Shown here in pieces: positions 1 through 5,827 of a stretch of 16,557 nucleotides of DNA. The notes under the pieces were generated by a model that made no database searches, was not told the origin of the DNA, and worked only from the letters and a program-made list of their open reading frames with translations. Source of the stretch: Flavobacterium sp. (GTDB taxonomy: Bacteria; Bacteroidota; Bacteroidia; Flavobacteriales; Flavobacteriaceae); NCBI GenBank assembly GCA_030152225.1, contig JASLHL010000134.1:1-16557 (forward strand), in the 5' to 3' direction. Every line of letters begins with the position of its first letter. Position 1 is the stretch's first letter. Position numbers and translations under genes: made by a program.

Positions 1-1051
1 CTTAGCTAATTTTGTCATCAAAACCCATTTACCTGTAACAGGATTAATTCGGTCTACGGTTTTCGACCACTTTTGTGGTGGAATCAACGAAGAGGATTGT
101 TTAAGTGTGGTGGACAAGATGTACAAACAAGGTGGTGTTGCCTCAGTGTTGGACTATTCTGTAGAGGGAAAAGAGACGGAAGAGCAGTTTGATGCCGCTT
201 TAAACATGACAATCAAAACAATTGAATTAGCAAAAGGAAGACCTGATGCCATTCCTTTTGCGGTTTTTAAACCAACTGGATTTGGGCGTTTTGATATGTT
301 TGTCAAAAAAGGAGAAGGGAAACCTTTTACGGCTGAAGAAGAAAAAGAATGGGAACGCATTGTGTACCGTTTTAACATGGCGTGTAAATTTGCCTATGAT
401 CACGATGTATTGTTGTTGATTGACGCTGAACACAGCTGGATGCAAGATGCAGCAGATGCGATTGTATTGGATATGATGCGCAAATACAACAAAGAAAAAG
501 CGTTGATTTACAATACAGCTCAGCTATATCGTTGGGATCGTTTGCAGTTCTTAAAAGACTTGCACGTGATTGCAAAAGCAGAAGGTTTTCACATTGGTAT
601 GAAAGTAGTACGCGGGGCCTACATGGAAATTGAAAGAGAACGCGCTGCTCAAAAAGGGTATAAATCACCAATTTGCGTAGACAAAGCAGCCACAGACATC
701 AATTATGACGCAGCTGTAACCTTTATGTTGGAAAACATGGATTGCATGGCGTTATTCGCTGGTACACACAATGAAAACAGTTCAAAATTAGTGATGGAAC
801 TAATGGAAAAACACCAGATTGCTCATCACGATAAACGACTTTTCTTTGGTCAATTGTACGGTATGAGTGATAACATTAGTTTCAACTTGGCTAAAGCAAA
901 CTACAACGTTGCAAAATACCTTCCATTTGGACCTGTTCGCGACGTAATTCCTTACTTAATTCGCCGTGCACAAGAGAATACCTCTGTAAAAGGGCAAACA
1001 AACCGCGAGTTAGATTTAATTGAAACTGAAATGAAGAGACGCAAAATATAA
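1..1051 (+). CDS. Proline dehydrogenase (3' part; 5' end outside window)
   Basis: FAD-dependent proline dehydrogenase, which oxidises L-proline to pyrroline-5-carboxylate in the first step of proline catabolism. The frame is open from base 2 and there is no stop before the first internal ATG at 107, so the gene starts left of the window. About 349 residues are present, against roughly 390 in monofunctional Bacteroidota enzymes. The TIM-barrel motifs appear in the right order: KVVRGAYMEIERERA (flavin/substrate strand), AGTHNENS, FGQLYGMSDN, KYLPFG, and the substrate-binding RRAQEN signature near the C-terminus. There is no P5C dehydrogenase domain after it, so this is the short form and not a bifunctional PutA. 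It ends with TAA at 1049-1051 and a terminator follows 20 bases later. The identification is secure; only the N-terminus is unseen. Confidence 0.95.
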   Translation, partial: LANFVIKTHLPVTGLIRSTVFDHFCGGINEEDCLSVVDKMYKQGGVASVLDYSVEGKETEEQFDAALNMTIKTIELAKGRPDAIPFAVFKPTGFGRFDMFVKKGEGKPFTAEEEKEWERIVYRFNMACKFAYDHDVLLLIDAEHSWMQDAADAIVLDMMRKYNKEKALIYNTAQLYRWDRLQFLKDLHVIAKAEGFHIGMKVVRGAYMEIERERAAQKGYKSPICVDKAATDINYDAAVTFMLENMDCMALFAGTHNENSSKLVMELMEKHQIAHHDKRLFFGQLYGMSDNISFNLAKANYNVAKYLPFGPVRDVIPYLIRRAQENTSVKGQTNRELDLIETEMKRRKI

Positions 1052-1071
1052 GGGTGTCTTTTGATCATATC

Positions 1072-1103
1072 AAGGCGTATTTCCATAGAAATACGCCTTT
1101 TTT
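1072..1103 (+). terminator. Rho-independent terminator of the proline dehydrogenase gene
   Basis: An 11-bp perfect stem (AAGGCGTATTT / AAATACGCCTT, 1072-1082 and 1089-1099) with a 6-base loop runs directly into six T residues (1098-1103). It lies 20 bases after the stop codon. The opposite strand lacks a comparable T run, so it should mainly stop rightward transcription, although the leftward-transcribed gene at 1111 also ends next to it. Confidence 0.9.
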
Positions 1104-1110
1104 CATTCTA

Positions 1111-2082
1111 TTACTTTACTTTTTTGATAACAATGGCATTGCGCAATTGACGCTGCCCCAAGTGATCTTCTTTTCGATTATCCGAAGGATAATTGAGTAC
1201 ACCATGGGCATTCGGTAGCTGTTTGGCATTAGGCAACTGCTCGACATCAACCCACATCGTTGTTGATCCACCTCCATCTAGGTTTAAAGCATCTTCTACA
1301 GGAAAATAGTGCTGAAGAAACAGGGTCAACTCTTTTGCACTCATCCCTGCAGCAACTGTACTTCGCCCATCCACCGCAACGAGCAAAATATGGGTAGAGG
1401 TTAAAGCAAGGGCAGTGCGAGGATGACGAACGCCTTGATGTCGTTCTGGATCCTCATAATGCAAACGCGTTAAATCGCGATCTGGCGTTTTTACAAAGGT
1501 CGCTCCAACAGGATGGCCGTTCTCAATGAGTATAGGCGAACCGGACATAATATTCGCTTCCTCTGCTTGACCATACGTTGCATTGGTTCCCCTAGCGATT
1601 CGCATTTGATCTTGACTGAAAAACAGCGCGCCTTCGTGTTTCCAATAAAATTGGTTCTGTTGATCAACTTCTACGCTGTCGATCAAGGTGTTGTTAATTT
1701 TTAAATAGGCCGTGGAACTTCCTTTGGTCAGTGATTTTTCAAAGTATGTTCCGTTAACTGCAGCGATAATACTAGGATCTACAGTTACCGCTTGAGACAA
1801 ACTATCTTGAGGCAAGATATCCAAAAGCGCAAGGCGAAGTTTTTGACTGTTTTTAGGCATCGCTAACACGCGAACTGTTTGATGTGCGTCATAGGGCGCA
1901 TAATACTGACCGACAAAGCTATATAGCGTTAAATCCGGAGCAATTGCTTCTATTTGCCAACGGGGGTCTTCCTTTACCTTTGTTTGAAGATTCCTGTCTC
2001 CTACACTTTTACACCCTGTCAGGGACAAGGCAATAGCACACAAAAAACAAAAGGTGAAATACATGAAACGATTGTTGTACAT
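1111..2082 (-). CDS. Phosphodiester glycosidase family (NAGPA/DUF2233) lipoprotein
   Basis: 323-residue predicted lipoprotein with a phosphodiester glycosidase (NAGPA, formerly DUF2233) domain, the family of the mammalian mannose-6-phosphate uncovering enzyme and of bacterial exopolysaccharide-linked proteins. The N-terminus has a hydrophobic stretch (about residues 7-20) and a lipobox LTGC with Cys24. Family hallmarks follow in order: AAVNGTYFE (about 107-115), GSPILIENG (about 181), RHPRTALAL (about 219), LLVAVDGR (about 233-240), and the LNLDGGGSTTMWV active-site loop (about 267-279). Start at 2082 gives a good signal; a second ATG at 2064 (Met7) would also work. The start lies only 4 bases after the stop of the SGNH hydrolase gene, so the two are almost certainly co-transcribed. 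Residues 283-294 contain a six-residue tandem duplication (QLPNAK then QLPNAH). The substrate is unknown, probably a sugar-1-phosphodiester in a surface polymer. Confidence 0.88.
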   Translation of the reverse strand: MYNNRFMYFTFCFLCAIALSLTGCKSVGDRNLQTKVKEDPRWQIEAIAPDLTLYSFVGQYYAPYDAHQTVRVLAMPKNSQKLRLALLDILPQDSLSQAVTVDPSIIAAVNGTYFEKSLTKGSSTAYLKINNTLIDSVEVDQQNQFYWKHEGALFFSQDQMRIARGTNATYGQAEEANIMSGSPILIENGHPVGATFVKTPDRDLTRLHYEDPERHQGVRHPRTALALTSTHILLVAVDGRSTVAAGMSAKELTLFLQHYFPVEDALNLDGGGSTTMWVDVEQLPNAKQLPNAHGVLNYPSDNRKEDHLGQRQLRNAIVIKKVK

Positions 2083-2086
2083 GAAA

Positions 2087-3130
2087 TTAAAAATAACGGT
2101 TAAACAAGTGTTCTAAATGAGGTTCAACGACATCTAGCCAACGCGCAAACCCCAAATCTGTTGGATGTACACCATCTGAAGTACCCTCGTGATCTGTTCC
2201 CAATAGGTTAGTAACATCCAAATAATGGATGTTCTTTACGCCTGCCTGAACCAGAGCCTCGTATTCTGCTTTAAATTGCTTGTTTTGAGCTGTGACACGT
2301 GCGCCAATAACGGTGTTAAAATAACCTACTTCACGTACTATAGAAGGAATCATAACAATGGGAACAGTCGGATTCTTTTCTCGATATAACTTGACAAACG
2401 TCGCTGTGCGTTGCTTGATTTCATCGACGGAACTATTCGGCACACAGTCCATAAGCAACAAATCAACAGAAGGAATATCCGCTAACAAACGCGCAACTGC
2501 AGCCTCCATCTTGGCGCTTCCTCCAAACCCATAGTTGAGAAACGCATAGCCATATTTGCGTTCCAACTGAGCGGGATATGCCATACCTGGTCTGCTAGCT
2601 GATGCGCCTTGCGTAATACTAGAGCCATACACTAAAATACGTCGGTCTACAACTGTTGTAATTCTTTCAAAAGTTGCGCCTTCTTCCACACCTATTTCCA
2701 ACTGCTCTAATTCACTATATAGGGGAAAATACAAGCGATAAGTTGTGGATTCTCCTGCCATTTGGTCTATAATTGTCGTTTCTGAACAAGAAGAATTTGC
2801 ACTCGGAAACCCGGAACGCACATATTGATAGGTTCCATTTACATCGGCATACAAATCCAATCCTCGTCGATTGACTTCACTGAGGTAAGAAAACACCCCC
2901 GACGGTTTCACACACCACTTCGCCTTAATTTGTTTGGCATTCGTTTTAAAATCCACGTACAATCCCGCACTGTGTTGACCATTGCGCTTAACACCCAAAG
3001 GCAAATCGGTATACGCCAACGTATCCAAGCGAACAAATGATTCGTTGACGGGATGATAGACCACTGACTTCGGGGTTTGCGCCCAAGAAAGTGCAGTGAT
3101 CAAGAAAAATAATAAAACTGCTTTTTGCAT
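2087..3130 (-). CDS. Secreted SGNH/GDSL hydrolase with N-terminal GxDLY domain
   Basis: 347-residue esterase-like protein of the SGNH hydrolase superfamily. The ATG at 3130 is chosen because it opens on a signal peptide (MQKAVLLFFLITALSWAQ); an in-frame ATG at 3184 would put 18 polar residues before the hydrophobic core. An N-terminal beta domain carries the GLDLYAD motif (about residues 90-96), the mark of the GxDLY domain found before Lipase_GDSL_3-type catalytic domains. The catalytic domain has block I YGSSITQG (nucleophile Ser171), block II GFGG (201-204), block III DCVPN (Asn232) and block V SDGVHPTD with Asp319 and His322, so the full SGNH set is present. It probably removes acyl groups, such as acetyl, from carbohydrate in the periplasm or outside the cell. 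The NAGPA lipoprotein gene follows after 4 bases, suggesting joint work on a surface or environmental glycan. Confidence 0.88.
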   Translation of the reverse strand: MQKAVLLFFLITALSWAQTPKSVVYHPVNESFVRLDTLAYTDLPLGVKRNGQHSAGLYVDFKTNAKQIKAKWCVKPSGVFSYLSEVNRRGLDLYADVNGTYQYVRSGFPSANSSCSETTIIDQMAGESTTYRLYFPLYSELEQLEIGVEEGATFERITTVVDRRILVYGSSITQGASASRPGMAYPAQLERKYGYAFLNYGFGGSAKMEAAVARLLADIPSVDLLLMDCVPNSSVDEIKQRTATFVKLYREKNPTVPIVMIPSIVREVGYFNTVIGARVTAQNKQFKAEYEALVQAGVKNIHYLDVTNLLGTDHEGTSDGVHPTDLGFARWLDVVEPHLEHLFNRYF

Positions 3131-3290
3131 GTTGTCTTGTTTTTTAAAGGTTTCTTGCAAAGCAATCTCTTTCCTGTTACCCAAGCATTACCTAGGCGTT
3201 ATGAAAAGACCAAGACTTCGTTGCGCCTACCTCCTGCTCTAGAAACAGGTTCATTGTGTTTCCTTTATCAAAAAACAGGCAAGTCCCCAT

Positions 3291-3323
3291 AAAATAAAGA
3301 GGGATACGAAAACCGTATCCCTC
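3291..3323 (-). terminator. Terminator downstream of the small lipoprotein gene
   Basis: A 10-bp perfect stem (3299-3308 with 3314-3323, GAGGGATACG / CGTATCCCTC) has a 5-base loop. Read on the minus strand it is followed by a T-rich run (TTTATTTTAT, 3298-3289). It lies 25 bases beyond the stop of the lipoprotein gene and separates it from the SGNH/NAGPA pair. The 168 bases between this hairpin and the SGNH start should hold that pair's promoter, but I see no clean TAnnTTTG box there. Confidence 0.8.
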
Positions 3324-3347
3324 CTCATTTTCTAGACAAAAAAGCCA

Positions 3348-3788
3348 TTATCTCGTACAATTCGCCGACCAGATTTCACCGTCTTTTGTATAAGCGATGA
3401 ACAAGGTACTCGCGTCTATTTTGATCAAATGTGCTTCATCTGAGCCAATATTAATCACGGTGTGATCGCCGTCTTTTTCAAATCGAACTCCTGTTAGGTT
3501 GGGAATGTCATCTGAAAAAATAAAATTATAATCTTTTCCCACCTTGACTACTTCCACTTTGCCGTCTTTGGCATCTATATGCGTTTCCCCTTTCGTATAG
3601 GTAATGTGCCCTTTGTACTTTCCAACAAAAAGATCGTTATCTACAGGATCATCGTCCTTACTACAGGCTAAGGATACAAAGGCAATTAAACTAGCTACGA
3701 ATAGCATTTTTACCCCCGACATCACTGTTCGCATTACGCTGGTTTGCCCAGCTGTTTTTCTGGTGTTTTTTGTTTCTTTTCTCATCAT
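3348..3788 (-). CDS. Small outer-membrane lipoprotein of unknown function
   Basis: 146-residue protein that I cannot place in a named family. The N-terminus is basic and is followed by a hydrophobic segment ending in a lipobox (SLAC, Cys42). The residues just after it, SKDDD, fit the acidic export signal used in Bacteroidota to send lipoproteins to the cell surface. The mature part of about 105 residues has alternating hydrophobic and polar residues (FVGKYKGHITYTKGE, KVEVVKVGKDYNFIFSDD) and looks like a small beta-barrel or lipocalin-like sandwich. It contains one further cysteine near the end (SANCTR). Start choice is uncertain: Met19 (3734) or Met23 (3722) would give a signal peptide of more usual length than the 41 residues before Cys42 used here. 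It is a single gene, divergent from the next one and followed by its own terminator. Confidence 0.75.
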   Translation of the reverse strand: MMRKETKNTRKTAGQTSVMRTVMSGVKMLFVASLIAFVSLACSKDDDPVDNDLFVGKYKGHITYTKGETHIDAKDGKVEVVKVGKDYNFIFSDDIPNLTGVRFEKDGDHTVINIGSDEAHLIKIDASTLFIAYTKDGEIWSANCTR

Positions 3789-3994
3789 ACTATGTTTTTT
3801 AAGTTACTACTAGTAGAACAAAAACCATTCTTTTCTACCACAAAAACACAAATTTTAACAAAAAACACCCATTAATCACACGTACAGCGGCTTTTTAATT
3901 TTGATTCCCTCATTTATAGTGTAGAAAACATGTAGAAATCATCCACAATCCCCAAAATCGAGGTAAACTGCTATGATATGCCTGTCAATTGCTG

Positions 3995-4002
3995 TACCTT
4001 TG
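3995..4002 (+). promoter_or_regulatory. Bacteroidota-type -7 promoter box (TACCTTTG)
   Basis: TACCTTTG matches the TAnnTTTG -7 consensus of Bacteroidota housekeeping promoters exactly. It ends 19 bases before the ATG at 4022, so the 5' leader would be only about a dozen bases. A clear TTG at the -33 position is not visible (CTATG at the expected spacing), so the call rests on the -7 box and its position. The remainder of the divergent spacer 3789-4021 is AT-rich and I see nothing else distinct in it. Confidence 0.6.
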
Positions 4003-4021
4003 TATCTTAATATGACTAAAT

Positions 4022-4561
4022 ATGAGAGAATTTCCTTCTATTTTATTGTCTGAAGACGCGATAGCTACTGATACAGCGCTTGCTGTGATTCATTCCAATA
4101 TATCTGTAGTCAATTACTTGCGCCATTCCGATGTGGGTGATGATGAATTACACCCTGATGCTTTTGCTAGTTATTGTGTGGATTACTATTACAATACAGT
4201 AAAAGAAGAAGGATTAGCTTCTTTTATCCACAAGACGAAATGGGATTTGGATCTAATTGAGATCATTCAATCAGGTTTACTGGCGATTAACGCGGTAGAG
4301 CACTTGGCTTATTTTGAAAAACAAATGCGACAAATGAAACTCTTCAGCAAAGTTAAGCTTGCTAAGTTCTTAGCAAATCCCCTTGAAAAAGGAAAGGAAA
4401 TTGCGCAATTGCTAGAAGATTCCAACTTTCCGACAGAAGATTTGATCCTGCTAAATGCGAATTGGCTAAAACAACACCCAGATACACAAATCGTATCTCT
4501 TCCAACGATGCAAGCCTTACTTCTTGCCTTCTTAGAAGAAGAGCAGGAAGAAGAAATATAA
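4022..4561 (+). CDS. Hypothetical cytosolic protein, possibly DMP19/DUF4375-like
   Basis: 179-residue protein with no signal peptide and no membrane segment. Composition suggests mainly helices. The middle part (SYCVDYYYNTVKEEGLASF, a tryptophan about 15 residues further on, then SGLLAINAVEHLAYFEK) resembles DMP19/DUF4375-type domains, in which a short aromatic helix and a Gly-Ala-x-x-h helix are the landmarks. I cannot confirm this by eye, so the function is open. The C-terminus is acidic (EEEQEEEI). The start at 4022 follows a good promoter box and a short leader. It is monocistronic, with a strong terminator 13 bases after the stop. Confidence 0.75.
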   Translation: MREFPSILLSEDAIATDTALAVIHSNISVVNYLRHSDVGDDELHPDAFASYCVDYYYNTVKEEGLASFIHKTKWDLDLIEIIQSGLLAINAVEHLAYFEKQMRQMKLFSKVKLAKFLANPLEKGKEIAQLLEDSNFPTEDLILLNANWLKQHPDTQIVSLPTMQALLLAFLEEEQEEEI

Positions 4562-4573
4562 CGTCATTGGAAT

Positions 4574-4613
4574 AAAAAAAGCGAAACGCATGTAGATGCG
4601 TTTCGCTTTTTTT
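4574..4613. terminator. Strong bidirectional terminator between convergent genes
   Basis: A perfect 18-bp inverted repeat: seven A, GCGAAACGCAT, loop GTAG (4592-4595), ATGCGTTTCGC, seven T. Each strand reads a GC-containing stem followed by a T tract, so it can end both the gene finishing at 4561 (+) and the AraC-family gene finishing at 4653 (-). Confidence 0.93.
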
Positions 4614-4652
4614 AGGTTGTGCAAGTTTCATCTTGAAGATTTCATTGGATAC

Positions 4653-5522
4653 TCAATTATTTCGTCTATACTCATCTGGCGTAGTGTGCACATATTTTTT
4701 AAAAAAGCGAGTGAAATAAGAGCTATCTTTAAAATTGAGTCGAAAGGCTATTTCACTAGCGGATAAGTTAGTCGAAATTAACAAGCGTTTACTCTCCAAT
4801 AAAATGCGATCGCGAATTAAATCTCCTGCCGACTTTCCCCTCATCTTTCTGCAAATGCTATTGAGGTAGTTTGGTGTTACGACAAGATGCTTGGCATATT
4901 CTTTTGGAAATTTGTATTCGTAAAAGTGATTTTCAATTAGTTGCTCAAACTGATCAATGATGATATTGGAATTGACACTTTCATTTCTACATTCATTTTT
5001 TCGGTCCATTTTGCGTTTGCAAATAAAAAGTATCTCCAATAAATAAATGCGAATCAAATTGACATCTTTGTGTATTTCAATTTTTAATTCATGTAAAATA
5101 CTTTGGATGGCGCTTTCTACACGATTACCGGAGAAATTGTTCTCCAAGATATTGTGCGTAGTGAAGCGATTAAAGAAGGAGAGTTCTTGTAGAAACAGGT
5201 GATTGGTAATGAATTTAGTAAGAAAAACAGATTTGAAGTTAATAATATATCCTTTAATACTCTTGCTAAAATTCCAATGGTGTTGATGAAAATTACTAAC
5301 GAAACAAACATCGCCTTTTTTAACTTCAAAAGCTTCTAAGTCGGCATAGTAAACACCCTCCCCTTCTGTAATGTAGATTACCTTGAGAAAATCTTGTTTA
5401 CTCAGCTCTTCAATGTAAGAGCTTCCCAGCTGTATCGCTTGTTCAATTTCCATGAGTATAAAATCATACTTATTTCCATAGCTATCAAACAACGCATAAT
5501 GATCAAAAGGGTTATTTTTCAT
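4653..5522 (-). CDS. AraC-family transcriptional regulator
   Basis: 289-residue regulator. Residues about 45-100 look like the cupin-type sensing domain of the AraC family (ITEGEGVYYADLEAFEVKKG, then SNFHQHHWNF). Residues about 200-285 form the two-helix-turn-helix DNA-binding domain: the first HTH around EYAKHLVVTPNYLNSICRK (207-225), the linking helix DLIRDRILLESKRLL, and the second HTH around SASEIAFRLNFKDSSYFTRFFKK (254-276), ending with the usual TPDEYRR. The inducer is unknown. The gene stands alone on the minus strand with no target operon directly attached; the secretion operon ends upstream of it (5828). Its upstream region carries a palindrome of Crp/Fnr type (5623-5636), which may control it. 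The call as an AraC-type regulator is firm, the regulon is not. Confidence 0.93.
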   Translation of the reverse strand: MKNNPFDHYALFDSYGNKYDFILMEIEQAIQLGSSYIEELSKQDFLKVIYITEGEGVYYADLEAFEVKKGDVCFVSNFHQHHWNFSKSIKGYIINFKSVFLTKFITNHLFLQELSFFNRFTTHNILENNFSGNRVESAIQSILHELKIEIHKDVNLIRIYLLEILFICKRKMDRKNECRNESVNSNIIIDQFEQLIENHFYEYKFPKEYAKHLVVTPNYLNSICRKMRGKSAGDLIRDRILLESKRLLISTNLSASEIAFRLNFKDSSYFTRFFKKYVHTTPDEYRRNN

Positions 5523-5622
5523 TTTAAAGCAATTTTTTACATAAATTTAAACAAAATATTTGTAATTGTAAACAAAATAATCACAAAACACATTGTTTTT
5601 AAGTTAAACAATATAATATAGC

Positions 5623-5636
5623 GTGATAAACATCAC
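5623..5636. promoter_or_regulatory. Candidate Crp/Fnr-type operator palindrome
   Basis: GTGATAAACATCAC is a perfect 5+5 inverted repeat with a 4-base spacer and contains TGAT-N4-ATCA, the core spacing of Crp/Fnr-family sites. It lies about 100 bases upstream of the AraC-family start in very AT-rich DNA. Whether any regulator binds it is inference. In the same 5523-5827 spacer there is also a direct repeat AATCGAC (5671-5677 and 5682-5688, 11-base period) and a small ATGGCA/TGCCAT hairpin (5698-5717). I see no gene in this spacer. Confidence 0.35.
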
Positions 5637-5717
5637 CCTAAAAGAGTCCAAATACAAGGCCACTGCATACAATCGACCTATAATCGACATGCAAGAAATG
5701 GCAAGCTGAACTGCCAT

Positions 5718-5770
5718 AAAAAAACAATTCAGCTGTTCAAAGAAATAGAACAGCTGAATTTTTTCTTTTT
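5718..5770. terminator. Terminator at the end of the surface-fibre/T9SS operon
   Basis: A 13-bp perfect stem (AATTCAGCTGTTC at 5726-5738, GAACAGCTGAATT at 5748-5760) has a 9-base loop. On the minus strand it is followed, after one base, by seven T residues (complement of 5718-5724), so it terminates the transcript ending with the OmpA-family gene at 5828. On the plus strand it is followed by TTTTCTTTTT (5761-5770), so it may work in both directions. Confidence 0.88.
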
Positions 5771-5827
5771 AAAATAGATTTTTAAAAAGATTTTTGTCAC
5801 GACTATTGGCTAATTTTGTTGTGATTA

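Noticed and set aside
1061..1073. TTGATCATATCAA palindrome as an Fnr-like operator
   Set aside because: The spacer is 3 bases rather than 4, and it lies between a stop codon and a terminator, with no promoter to control.
3158..3165. CAAAGCAA as a minus-strand promoter box for the SGNH/NAGPA pair
   Set aside because: It misses the TA of CAAAnnTA at one base and the nearest CAA for the -33 position is only 16 bases away, so the match is too weak.
3131..3184. Upstream ATG (3184) extending the SGNH hydrolase by 18 residues
   Set aside because: The extension is polar and would bury the signal peptide; the ATG at 3130 opens directly on it.
4362..4631. Minus-strand open frame of 89 codons opposite the end of the orphan gene
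   Set aside because: It runs through the terminator hairpin and lies antisense to a better supported gene; its protein has no signal or recognisable pattern.
5523..5827. Small RNA or short gene in the 305-base spacer
   Set aside because: I found no credible short coding frame or promoter-terminator pair on one strand; the spacer is explained by a terminator, an AT-rich upstream region and possible operator sites.
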